From Bacteroidota bacterium (lineage in GTDB: Bacteria; Bacteroidota; Rhodothermia; Rhodothermales; Bin80), in NCBI GenBank assembly GCA_026709065.1, contig JAPOTS010000047.1, forward strand, positions 1 through 64,000: 64,000 nt of DNA, read 5' to 3'. The position numbers and the translations under genes are program-made. This document shows, one piece after another, positions 20,935 to 30,554 of the stretch. A model generated the notes under the pieces. That model had not been told where the DNA came from and made no database searches. It saw nothing but the letters and a program-made list of their open reading frames with translations. Within the stretch, counting starts at the first letter, position 1, and each line of letters begins with the position of its first letter.

Positions 20935-22306
20935 CCCATTACGTTTTGGTACAGATGGTTGGAGGGCCGTCATTGGTCAAGATTTTACATTCAACAATCT
21001 GAGCAGATTAGCCCGTGCTACAGCACAATGGTTGAAAAAATCTGGTATTGTGCAGCCTAAAATTGTGGTTGGACATGATACTCGGTTTATGGGCCGTCAA
21101 TTTTCTGAGCATGTCTCACATGAGTTAGCCATGGAGGGAGTGGATGTCATATTGGCGGCCGGCCCAACTCCAACCCCAGCAATCAGTTGGGCAGCAAGTC
21201 AAGACGGGGTTCACGCTGGAGTCATGATTACGGCAAGCCATAACCCTCCTGAGTATAGTGGATACAAGATAAAATCCCATTTAGGTGCTCCTGCAACTCC
21301 GACCATGATCAATGAAGTGGAGAGCTTTATCCAACCATTTCATCATCGTACTGAGAAGTCTCATAAGATTCAAGAGGCCAACATTCGAACCGATTATGTA
21401 AATCATTTAAGGAATCTTGTGGATCTTCCCCCCTTGGATCTAACACTGATCCATGACTCAATGTATGGGGCAGGGCAGGGGATCATGAATGAGCTACTGG
21501 GTAATGAGGTGGTTATTGAGATTCATGGCGAGTTGAATCCGGGTTTTGCAGGGGTGCCTCCTGAGCCTATAGAGCGTAATCTCAGCGAGCTCATGCGCCA
21601 AGTTGTCCAACAAAAAGCCTCAATAGGAATTGCTCACGATGGAGATGCCGACCGCATTGGGGTTGTGGATGAGCATGGTCAAATTGTGACATCACATATG
21701 CTGATGGCATTGTTAGCTGCCCATTTGCATAAGTATCAAAACAAAAGGGGGGCTATTGTTCGCACATTTGCCACCTCTGCTATTTTAGAAAAGATCGGGC
21801 TCGCATGGGGCTTACCTGTTGAGACATATCCTATTGGATTTAAGTATGTCGCTCCAAGGTTTGTAGAGACGGGTGTCCTTGTAGGTGGGGAGGAGTCTGG
21901 GGGAATTGCCGTGGCAGGGCATATTCCAGAGCGGGATGGCATTTATGTTGCTTTAATGGTATTGAAGATGCTCATTGAGCGACAACAACCTATCAGCGTG
22001 TTGGTACAGGAGTTGTTTGATGAATTTGGCCCACATGCTTACTATCGTTCAGACATACATACTGAGAAGCAAAAGGAAATTATCAAAGACCTTCACAACC
22101 GTGGCGGATTGCATACCATTGATCAGCGTCAGGTTCAATCAATGGATACTCTTGACGGATTCAAGCACATCATGCAAGACGCTTGGTTACTCATACGCCC
22201 CTCTGGAACTGAGCCCGTGCTTCGCATTTATGCCGAGGCTCCTACACGTTCTGAGGCAGAGGCACTCGTACACGATACTAAAATTCAGTTCGGACTTCCT
22301 GTCTGA
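20927..22306 (+). CDS. Phosphoglucomutase/phosphomannomutase family protein
   Basis: [46 protein letters not shown] and [15 protein letters not shown]. Overlaps the end of pgm by 8 nt. Confidence 0.9.
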   Translation: MDDPLRFGTDGWRAVIGQDFTFNNLSRLARATAQWLKKSGIVQPKIVVGHDTRFMGRQFSEHVSHELAMEGVDVILAAGPTPTPAISWAASQDGVHAGVMITASHNPPEYSGYKIKSHLGAPATPTMINEVESFIQPFHHRTEKSHKIQEANIRTDYVNHLRNLVDLPPLDLTLIHDSMYGAGQGIMNELLGNEVVIEIHGELNPGFAGVPPEPIERNLSELMRQVVQQKASIGIAHDGDADRIGVVDEHGQIVTSHMLMALLAAHLHKYQNKRGAIVRTFATSAILEKIGLAWGLPVETYPIGFKYVAPRFVETGVLVGGEESGGIAVAGHIPERDGIYVALMVLKMLIERQQPISVLVQELFDEFGPHAYYRSDIHTEKQKEIIKDLHNRGGLHTIDQRQVQSMDTLDGFKHIMQDAWLLIRPSGTEPVLRIYAEAPTRSEAEALVHDTKIQFGLPV

Positions 22307-22557
22307 ACAATCTTATTAGGTTCTCAGGCGAGTCAATTCGTGAGGTATTCTGCGAGTACGACTCGGACTGACAGTTTTTCTTGCAGTGTCAAATCAAGAT
22401 CTGAGTATCTCACATCGCTATGAAGCCTTGATCTATCGGATAGAGCAGAATCTAAAATATCAATAGGAAGAGATCCATTCTTGAACGGCACCTTTTTGGT
22501 CACCAAATCTCCCACAAATCAGACAAATATTGAAATAAAGAAAAATTTTTCGCAATA

Positions 22558-22962
22558 ATGAAACCTTTTGACAAAAAGTACGTCAAAAGGTTTATGACAA
22601 TGCGAGATCTTACAAAATTGACTGGATACACCGCCCGTCAGGTGCGTTATCTGATTGCTGAGGGTTTTGTCCCCCCACCAACGGGAGGGAGGGCAAATGC
22701 TGAATATGGAGAAACCCATATATCAGCGATTAAGCGGTATCAGGATCTGAGGGCAGCAGGCTTTTCACCCGCATCCATCCGGGTATTATACGAAACTCAC
22801 AGTGGTGTACCAATAGAGATCGTTCAAGGAGTTTCACTCATTATTAACCCTAATCTGATTCCTGATCATGTTTCCGTAGACGAATTACAGAAGCATATCA
22901 GATCAGCTGTCACTCACATTTTTTCTCAACAAAACCAATCTCATTCCGATGACAAATCATAA
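22558..22962 (+). CDS. MerR-family HTH regulator
   Basis: MRDLTKLTGYTARQVRYLIAEGFVPPPTGGRANAEYGETHISAIKRYQDLRAAGFS. The true start may be 22594, because codons 2-12 lie in a perfect palindrome. Confidence 0.8.
   Translation: MKPFDKKYVKRFMTMRDLTKLTGYTARQVRYLIAEGFVPPPTGGRANAEYGETHISAIKRYQDLRAAGFSPASIRVLYETHSGVPIEIVQGVSLIINPNLIPDHVSVDELQKHIRSAVTHIFSQQNQSHSDDKS
22561..22593. promoter_or_regulatory. Perfect 12-bp inverted repeat, candidate autoregulatory operator
   Basis: AAACCTTTTGAC (22561-22572) - 9 nt - GTCAAAAGGTTT (22582-22593), overlapping the predicted start of the MerR gene. Confidence 0.55.
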
Positions 22963-25078
22963 TCTTTCTAGCATTGATACACTTGATGATCTGATGCAAC
23001 TTCCAGCTTTTCCTGAACGGCGACATCAGGGTGATCCATTTGTGAATCTTTTGAATCGACACGGTAATGAAAACGTTGCTCCTATGGTAAAACTTGATTT
23101 TCAGGTGACTATTCGTGGAGGCCTTGTATTTGTGAAATCAATCAGAACATATATCAACAGGACCGATGGTCCTATTGAAGCGATCATGAGTATTCCAGTG
23201 AGTGTCCAAGCTACGTTTTTCGGATTAAGTGCTGAGATTGATGGTGTTCAATACAATGCCAAAGCCAAACCAAAGGATAAGGCGCTTGATATTTATGAAG
23301 GGGCGATTGATGAAGGAAAGGTTACTGTTCTTCATCAAGAGTTAATGCGAGGAATTCATTCTCTTTCAGTTGGAAATCTTGGGGCACATAAAACTGTGAT
23401 TGTGACGACCCGTTCGGTGGAGTTACTTCGCATCTATGATGGTCATGGTCAAATAAAAATCCCCCTTACAGTCGGCGATGTATACGGGCTATCTGCCTTG
23501 GAAGATGTGGACTCTCTGACCTCTGGAGGATCGATTCCTGAAGCGACGATTCAAATTGAATATGATGCATCAAACATTACGTTATTGGGTGGTAGTCTTG
23601 AGCATCAAGAAGGTAATTTCTATGCTGCAAGTGTTCCAGGTAACGCGCCGATTGAATTGAAAGTATCTGAGGTAGCGGTCTCTGAATTAATAGGTGTCAC
23701 CCCGGATGGCCGTCAAGTGATCGTTGAAATCTCTCCCCATGAAAAACAATGTGAAGCATTGAATGCCGCAATTCTTGTAGACAGGTCTGGCTCCATGGCA
23801 TGCAGAATCATGTTTGATAGTGACAATCAAGAAAACCAACACCAAGCTGCAGTAAGAGGCCTGTATGAGCTTTCCCCGCTTCTGATGGATAACGATCAAT
23901 TGGCATTATGGGAGTTTGATACCGAATGTGATCGAGTGGGTGAAATAAATCCAAAGAAATCAAATAGCTTCAGACAGTTAGTCTCTAATCTTAGTAAACC
24001 TCGTGGTGGAACATCAATTGGGAGTGCGATACAAAAAGTCTTTGCGGTTGAAGAGGGCAAAGATGTCCTTGTGATTACTGACGGGCAAAGTTATCAGTTA
24101 GATGTTGAACAATTGGTTAGGGCGGGGCAGCGGGTATTTGTTGTGTTGGTTGGAGAGGGAAGTCTTGAAGCGTTGATCGGTCATTTGGCCGTATTGAGTG
24201 GTGGAGATATACATTTCAGTTTTGGTTCAGATGTGGGACAGGCCATTCAGGCATGTATCCAAGGAATGCGGCAAGAAAATATTGAGAATCAGGAATTTGA
24301 GGTCAATGGCTCAGGTAACCCAGAACGCGTGGTCATAGCACGTAATAATGCGACTATTGAAGCTACTTGGTCAGACAGTACCGAGACGCTTGATGCCCAA
24401 GGTGAATTCTCTGAGGCTATTGCGGCTTTCGCTGCAAGTTTAGTCTTTGCGGGTGTAACAGAGGAAACAGCCATCAAGATCGCCGTTGATGCGGGTCTAG
24501 TTACTCATCTCACTAGTTTAATCTTGGTTGCCGAGGATGGCCCAATTCAGGAGGAGTTACCAAAGACCATTAAGCAGTCTGTACCAGATTCACGAACTAT
24601 GGGATTAGCAGACTCTGGGAACGTAGTTTATTCTAGTACAGGCCAATATTCTGTTCAACCTGAAGCGAGATCTTATGCGCCACCGAGAGACGCAATTTTT
24701 TCTTCACCCGATATACTCGCGCACAGACGTTATAATGCATTATCATATGATTTGCATGATTCTATTGATTGGTATGCTTTAAAACAATTGGCACAGCGAA
24801 TTGATTGGAATTCGGGGGGATCCAAGTTAGTCCATGGTGATTTTGATGAGACCTCATCTGAGATCATGAATGAGATTTTGATGTTTGCCTACGAGTTAGA
24901 AGAAGTGGCTATGCAACTTGGAATGCATTCACATATTTTGGTGATAGCTATGGCTGCCTTCTCTGTTCGCGAATCGTCGAAATGGGCTGCAAGAGTATAT
25001 CGTAAAATTATGCGTGATCACGATAGGGTTGAATTTGATAAATTTGCTCAGCAGATCTCTTTTTCGGACAGACACTAG
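22949..25078 (+). CDS. VIT domain plus von Willebrand factor A domain protein
   Basis: N-terminal VIT-like region (RTYINRTDGPIEAIMSIPVSVQATFFGLSAEIDGVQYNAKAKPKDKALDIYEGAI) and MIDAS-like AAILVDRSGSM. Overlaps the MerR gene by 14 nt. Confidence 0.8.
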   Translation: MTNHNLSSIDTLDDLMQLPAFPERRHQGDPFVNLLNRHGNENVAPMVKLDFQVTIRGGLVFVKSIRTYINRTDGPIEAIMSIPVSVQATFFGLSAEIDGVQYNAKAKPKDKALDIYEGAIDEGKVTVLHQELMRGIHSLSVGNLGAHKTVIVTTRSVELLRIYDGHGQIKIPLTVGDVYGLSALEDVDSLTSGGSIPEATIQIEYDASNITLLGGSLEHQEGNFYAASVPGNAPIELKVSEVAVSELIGVTPDGRQVIVEISPHEKQCEALNAAILVDRSGSMACRIMFDSDNQENQHQAAVRGLYELSPLLMDNDQLALWEFDTECDRVGEINPKKSNSFRQLVSNLSKPRGGTSIGSAIQKVFAVEEGKDVLVITDGQSYQLDVEQLVRAGQRVFVVLVGEGSLEALIGHLAVLSGGDIHFSFGSDVGQAIQACIQGMRQENIENQEFEVNGSGNPERVVIARNNATIEATWSDSTETLDAQGEFSEAIAAFAASLVFAGVTEETAIKIAVDAGLVTHLTSLILVAEDGPIQEELPKTIKQSVPDSRTMGLADSGNVVYSSTGQYSVQPEARSYAPPRDAIFSSPDILAHRRYNALSYDLHDSIDWYALKQLAQRIDWNSGGSKLVHGDFDETSSEIMNEILMFAYELEEVAMQLGMHSHILVIAMAAFSVRESSKWAARVYRKIMRDHDRVEFDKFAQQISFSDRH

Positions 25079-25205
25079 ATAAATTTATTTTTCGCCCTCC
25101 CTTAGCCATTCTCTCATGGATGATTTGGCAAGGGGCTCGCCCAGCAATGTGCTAAGTCAAACTGACACTAGTTAGATCGATGTATCAACAGACAGCACTC
25201 ACATT

Positions 25206-25481
25206 TTAAATGACGGCTCGCTCTCCGCAGTTGTACTTTACCCAGTGCTCATGGCGTTTAAGTTCGGTATCTTTTAATCGTTGGATATGTAAATCTCGCC
25301 AGTTGCCAGTATTTCTGGGGCGACATTTCCAACACCAAGCCTGGACCGCCTCATCAGGTATTTGTATCCAACTTGGGCATTCTTTAACACAACACTTTAC
25401 CCATAATTCATATATAGGACTCTCTACAGGTCCAGTACAAATTGTGCCATTCGGTAAGCGATAATGAATCTGATCTCCCAT
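25206..25481 (-). CDS. Small hypothetical protein with paired cysteines
   Basis: 91-aa ORF with CCVKEC...CWKC and a further C near the end. A + strand ORF overlaps it, so this is tentative. Confidence 0.4.
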   Translation of the reverse strand: MGDQIHYRLPNGTICTGPVESPIYELWVKCCVKECPSWIQIPDEAVQAWCWKCRPRNTGNWRDLHIQRLKDTELKRHEHWVKYNCGERAVI

Positions 25482-25837
25482 AGCAATGGAACCTCTTCAG
25501 GTGCCTATGTCACAGCATTTCTGATTACGATTCTGCAACGATTTTTAGATTTATGTCAATTCAATCAAGTATACTTTGAGTAATGGTTACTATATTTGTT
25601 AGAGGACAAAGCATTTTCAAGCGGTTTATTTGACCACGCAATGGAATCATTTGAGAGAAAGGGGGAGGATTGCTGATTTGGACTGATGCATAATTAAATT
25701 ATGTCTGATGGTCTCGGTTGATTGAGTTTGATAAGTGCGAAAAATATCCGCGGAAATGACGGTATTTTCTTCAAAGGCATTACAAGTATATAATTCCCTA
25801 AATTTTTTAGTTTCGTGAGGCGTTGAGTAAACGAAAA

Positions 25838-28468
25838 ATGAAGAACATTAAGCAGTTCATCCCATCAGTGATATTTATAATGATGGTTGTAGGATTGGTG
25901 GGGATGATCCAATTTGAAACGAGGAACGATGATGAACCCCCAGATTTAGCCTTGCCTGATGGATTTCAATCGGAAGTACTGCTAAGCCCCACGAAATTAG
26001 ATTCTAGTTCTTGGGTAGCGTTATCTCTTGATGAGGGTAACGGATTGTATGCTGCGGATCAGCATGGTGCACTTTATCATATTCAACCGCCCCCCATCGG
26101 CGAATCCTTAGATGATCTTAAAGTCACAGCTTTAGATTTAGAACTTGGACATGCACAAGGTTTATTGTGGGCCTTCAACAGTTTATATGTGGTAGTAAAT
26201 AGTGAAGAGGGAATGAGTGGACGCAGTAGCGGACTCTATCGCGTCACCGATACAGATCATGACTCTGTACTGGATCATGTATATCAACTAGTCAGCTTTG
26301 AGGGTTGGGGTGAACATGGCCCGCATGGGATAATTCTGGGGACTGATAGTTCGTCTCTGTATATGGTTGCAGGCAATCATACCGAATTACCAGAGATGTA
26401 TCATTCAAAAGTGCCTCAGACATGGGAAACAGATCAATTACTTCCAACTCTGTTGGATCCACGCGGGCATGCTGCCGATATCCAGCCACCGGGTGGTTGG
26501 GTCATTAAAACCGATTCATTAGCATCTCACATTGAACTCATTAGTGTTGGCTACCGTAATGCCTATGACCTTGCATTTAATGAAGACGGGGAGTTATTTA
26601 CATTTGACTCTGATATGGAATGGGATCTTGGGATGCCGTGGTATCGCCCTGTGCGTGTTGTTCATGTTACACAGGGAAGCGAATTTGGATGGCGTACTGG
26701 ATCTGGAAAATGGCCAGATTATTATCCAGACAATCTTCCATCCGTAGTTGAGATAGGTCAAGGAAGCCCTACTGGAGTACTTTCGGCTACACATGCTAAT
26801 TTTCCAATCAAATATCGGCGAGGACTATTGGTGTTTGACTGGAGTTTTGGGACGATTTACCATGTAGACCTGAAAGCACGAGGGAGTACCTACACTGGAA
26901 CGGTTGAAGAATTTCTAAGTGGTACTCCTCTGCCTGTAACAGACGGCATCATTGGGCGTGATGGTGCATTCTATTTTTTGACTGGAGGGCGTGAGTTGAA
27001 TTCTTTTCTATATAGAGTGTATTATGACGGCCACATGCCATCAGCAGACAAGATTCACAGTAGACAGACTCCACAGCGACAGTTACGACATACTTTAGAA
27101 GGGTTGCATAGTCCGCAGGCCAATCCTGATGCTATTAAGCTAGCGTGGGAACATTTGAATCATTCTGATCGATTTATTCAGTATGCTGCGAGAATTGCAA
27201 TTGAGCACCAGCCACTAAGTTCATGGCAATCCAGAGCACTTAATGAATCAGATCCCGTTCGGAGGACCCATTCCTTAATTGCCCTTTCTCGACATGTGGA
27301 TCACCTGCTGAGAGATGATGTTTTTGAATCTTTACTCTCCATCAACCTTACGGATCTCTCATCGGAGCAGGAGATAGATTTTCTGAGGGCTTTAGGGCTT
27401 GTCTGCATTCGACTTGGTTTCCCTGACGGAGGGTTACGAAACCGAGTCATTGAAAAGTTGCAGGGTAACTATCCATCTGGAGACGAACGACTCAATCGTG
27501 AATACGGTCGCCTTCTGGCTGCACTTCAAGCCCCTAAATTGGTAGAGCAAATGATGCGCCAATTATTATCGGTGAGTGGACAAAGGTCATCTCAGACTGA
27601 CTTAATTTCTGATGAAATTGCTCAGCGTAGTGAGCAGTATGGAGAGACGATCAATGTGATGCGAGGCAATCCTCCCAGCGAAGAAGAAATTGAATTAGTG
27701 ATGAATTTGCGAGTTCTGAAATCTGGATGGACACCTGATTTGAGAAAAGATTATTTCACTTGGTTCCATGAAGCGATGCGTCGTAGTGGGGGCGAAAGTT
27801 ATATTGGATTTCTTGAAGATATGCGGGCTGATGCAGCCGAGCATTTGACTGAGGAGGAGCGAGACTTACTTGCAGGCCTTGTTGATTCACATCCAGGTTC
27901 CTCACTAACTGATTTACCGCAGGCAGTTGGACCTTATAGATCATGGAATCTTCAGCAACTCCAGAAAATTATGGACGAAAAACTTGAATTCCCCCGAGAC
28001 TTTGAGCAGGGCCAAAAAATGTATGCTGCGGCTTTGTGCAGTGCATGTCATCGTATGGGATCAGTGGGCGGGGCTATCGGACCAGACCTAACGGCCATAG
28101 GGTCTAGGTTTTCTCGGAATGAAATCTTATCAGCAATTGACTCCCCGAGTGATGCAATCAGTGATCAGTATCAAGCAACAATACTGACTCTTGATGACGG
28201 ATCAACTCTAATCGGAAGGGTTCTCAGAGAAGAAGATGAGAAGATATTTTTGAATCAAAATCCGTATGATTTATCTCAGGAAATAGGGATTAACCTATCT
28301 GAGATTCAGTTGCGAGAAGTATCCCCTGTATCCACTATGCCTTCCCGATTACTCAATCAATTAAATGAAGAGGAGGTCACTGATCTTATGGCTTATTTGT
28401 TGAGTGGAGGTGATATCAAACACCAATGTTATTCAGGAATAAATGGTTGCGAGACAAAACAGCAGTAA
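25838..28468 (+). CDS. PVC-type membrane-bound dehydrogenase with C-terminal c-type cytochrome domain
   Basis: N-terminal TM segment, propeller-like body, then GQKMYAAALCSACHRMGSVGGAIGPDLTAIGSRFSRNEILSAIDSPSDAISDQY (CXXCH). The track start 25823 is TTG; ATG is at 25838. Confidence 0.85.
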   Translation: MKNIKQFIPSVIFIMMVVGLVGMIQFETRNDDEPPDLALPDGFQSEVLLSPTKLDSSSWVALSLDEGNGLYAADQHGALYHIQPPPIGESLDDLKVTALDLELGHAQGLLWAFNSLYVVVNSEEGMSGRSSGLYRVTDTDHDSVLDHVYQLVSFEGWGEHGPHGIILGTDSSSLYMVAGNHTELPEMYHSKVPQTWETDQLLPTLLDPRGHAADIQPPGGWVIKTDSLASHIELISVGYRNAYDLAFNEDGELFTFDSDMEWDLGMPWYRPVRVVHVTQGSEFGWRTGSGKWPDYYPDNLPSVVEIGQGSPTGVLSATHANFPIKYRRGLLVFDWSFGTIYHVDLKARGSTYTGTVEEFLSGTPLPVTDGIIGRDGAFYFLTGGRELNSFLYRVYYDGHMPSADKIHSRQTPQRQLRHTLEGLHSPQANPDAIKLAWEHLNHSDRFIQYAARIAIEHQPLSSWQSRALNESDPVRRTHSLIALSRHVDHLLRDDVFESLLSINLTDLSSEQEIDFLRALGLVCIRLGFPDGGLRNRVIEKLQGNYPSGDERLNREYGRLLAALQAPKLVEQMMRQLLSVSGQRSSQTDLISDEIAQRSEQYGETINVMRGNPPSEEEIELVMNLRVLKSGWTPDLRKDYFTWFHEAMRRSGGESYIGFLEDMRADAAEHLTEEERDLLAGLVDSHPGSSLTDLPQAVGPYRSWNLQQLQKIMDEKLEFPRDFEQGQKMYAAALCSACHRMGSVGGAIGPDLTAIGSRFSRNEILSAIDSPSDAISDQYQATILTLDDGSTLIGRVLREEDEKIFLNQNPYDLSQEIGINLSEIQLREVSPVSTMPSRLLNQLNEEEVTDLMAYLLSGGDIKHQCYSGINGCETKQQ

Positions 28469-28517
28469 TAAAGGCGACCTGAATGTGTCTATATTCATAC
28501 TGTAGGATATAATTCCC

Positions 28518-29405
28518 TTATTTTAGATGCTCGTCTAAAAATGCAATGGTACGAGTCCAAGCTAATTGAGCACCTTCGGGATCAAACCGCGGGGTTGTAT
28601 CATTGTGAAATCCATGCTGAAGTCCTTCATAAATGTAGGCTGTATAATCTTTATTATGCTTTTTCAAGGCTTCTTCATAGGCAGGCCACCCCGCGTTGAC
28701 CCATTGGTCATGCTCTGCAAAATGAAGTAACAAAGGGGCCGTGATTTGAGGGACGAGTTCTGCGTCGGGTTGACTACCATAAAATGGAACGGCAGCGCCC
28801 AAGTCATCCAGCCTTGTGGCCATCATGTTGGAAATCCATCCCCCAAAGCAGAAGCCAACTACCCCCACATGACCCGTGCATTGTTCGTGGGGTTTTAGAT
28901 ATTGAAATCCGGCGATGAAATCTTCAAGCATCTCTGAACGGTCCCGTTGTCTCTGTAATTGGCGCCCCTCATCATCGTTACCTGGATACCCACCAAAAGG
29001 AGTTAAAGCATCGGGTGCAAGACTGAGATATCCTGCTAAAGCTACTCGACGACAGACATCTTCGATGTGAGGATTCAATCCACGATTCTCATGAACAACC
29101 ACAACACCCGGCAAGGGGTCGGTTGCGTCATCTGGAAGACAAAGGAGTGCGCGCATTTCACTTGCGCCTTTTGGACTCTCATAGGTGATATATTCTTCTG
29201 ATATACGTGGATCTCCATGTTGAATCTGTTGGGCAGTGGAGTAATTAGGAGATAGAAAATCCAGCATCGCACTGGCTGTCATCGCCCCAACCGCATATCT
29301 TGAAGCTTTATCTAAAAATTGCCGACGAGAAATTCGGCTATGAACATAATTGTCATAAAGATCAAATACCTCAGCGGGGACATTTTCTTTAGTGAATGAC
29401 TTCAT
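28518..29405 (-). CDS. Dienelactone hydrolase family protein
   Basis: [15 protein letters not shown]-like leader, [42 protein letters not shown] nucleophile elbow, QHGFHND. Likely ATG at 29405. Confidence 0.88.
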   Translation of the reverse strand: MKSFTKENVPAEVFDLYDNYVHSRISRRQFLDKASRYAVGAMTASAMLDFLSPNYSTAQQIQHGDPRISEEYITYESPKGASEMRALLCLPDDATDPLPGVVVVHENRGLNPHIEDVCRRVALAGYLSLAPDALTPFGGYPGNDDEGRQLQRQRDRSEMLEDFIAGFQYLKPHEQCTGHVGVVGFCFGGWISNMMATRLDDLGAAVPFYGSQPDAELVPQITAPLLLHFAEHDQWVNAGWPAYEEALKKHNKDYTAYIYEGLQHGFHNDTTPRFDPEGAQLAWTRTIAFLDEHLK

Positions 29406-29462
29406 ATTAAAAGCAACAATTAAATGGTTGAGTTGGTAGTAAGCATTATTCAAAATAATTCC

Positions 29463-30365
29463 ATGCGAATCACTCTACTACTTATTAGCTTCTTAGTTGC
29501 ATTTTCAAGTTCCGCTCAGGAACTTAGTCATAAACAAATCTTAGAAAATTTAAGGATCCGTATTCCTGAGTTAAAGGGGACTGAAATGACAATTGACGAA
29601 TTGATTTTGAGTCCTTATGGAAATCTAAAACAAGGAACATTGAATATTAATGGCCAGCAAACAATCAAATTTCTACTCTCTGAAGAGTTGAGTCATCTGA
29701 TTCTGTTGACAGGCGAGCCAATTGATGTGAGTCTGAGTGATGACGAAATTACACAAGAGCTTGAAGAACAAGATAAACAGCAACAACTCGTTGCTGAAGA
29801 ATCGCATCGGGCTTTAAGTCGATTTGCTGATGGCAAACCCTTTAAGGGACATCCTGATGCACCGATTACCATTTATGAATTCAGTGACTTTCAATGTTCA
29901 TTCTGCGCACGTGCTCGACCAGTGATTGATGAATTGTTGGTTAAATATCCTGAAACAATCCGATTTGTTTATTTGCATTTCCCATTAGATATTCACGACT
30001 GGGCAAAGAAAGCATCTGTTGCTGCTGATTGTGCTGCTCGGCAAGATGATTCCACATTTTGGTTGTTGCACGACAATTTCTTTGATTATCAGCGTGAGCT
30101 AACAAACGAGACGGTTTTAGGTAGGGCCGCATCATGGTTGGCCGAAACATCCGTTGATATTGATCAATGGGAAGCTTGTGCTACCGATCCAGCCACAGCT
30201 TCAAATCAGGGAGTTTCTATGGAGATTGACATTTCAGTTGCAACGGCCAAACGCTTTGGTTTATCAGGTACTCCTGCCTTCTTTGTCAATGGATTTCTTC
30301 TTAATGGTGCGCAACCTATTGAGGCTTTTGATGAAGTTATTCAACGAATTCAAAAAAATCTGTAA
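29463..30365 (+). CDS. Secreted DsbA-type thioredoxin domain protein
   Basis: Signal peptide [19 protein letters not shown], then [41 protein letters not shown] and [10 protein letters not shown]. Start set at the internal ATG. Confidence 0.88.
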   Translation: MRITLLLISFLVAFSSSAQELSHKQILENLRIRIPELKGTEMTIDELILSPYGNLKQGTLNINGQQTIKFLLSEELSHLILLTGEPIDVSLSDDEITQELEEQDKQQQLVAEESHRALSRFADGKPFKGHPDAPITIYEFSDFQCSFCARARPVIDELLVKYPETIRFVYLHFPLDIHDWAKKASVAADCAARQDDSTFWLLHDNFFDYQRELTNETVLGRAASWLAETSVDIDQWEACATDPATASNQGVSMEIDISVATAKRFGLSGTPAFFVNGFLLNGAQPIEAFDEVIQRIQKNL

Positions 30366-30554
30366 TTTAATTGTATACACCGCCTGCTTCTGCAGTCTAG
30401 CACATCAGATTAAGTCACTCAATAAAATCTGAGATAAACTCTGTCAATGATTAATCAGTCATATACTTGATCTTACTCTAATTGTGTTTTAACTTTAATG
30501 AATCGCTACTCAAAAAATTAGGGAATTATTTGTTAACTACTCAACTTTAATCTC

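Noticed and set aside
22333-22515. 60-aa minus ORF between the phosphomutase and MerR genes
   Set aside because: GTG start and no recognisable family; could be real, but cannot be supported from sequence alone.
25210-25464. 84-aa + strand ORF opposite the 91-aa Cys-rich ORF
   Set aside because: The minus frame has a more protein-like composition and paired cysteines, so the plus frame is treated as a shadow.
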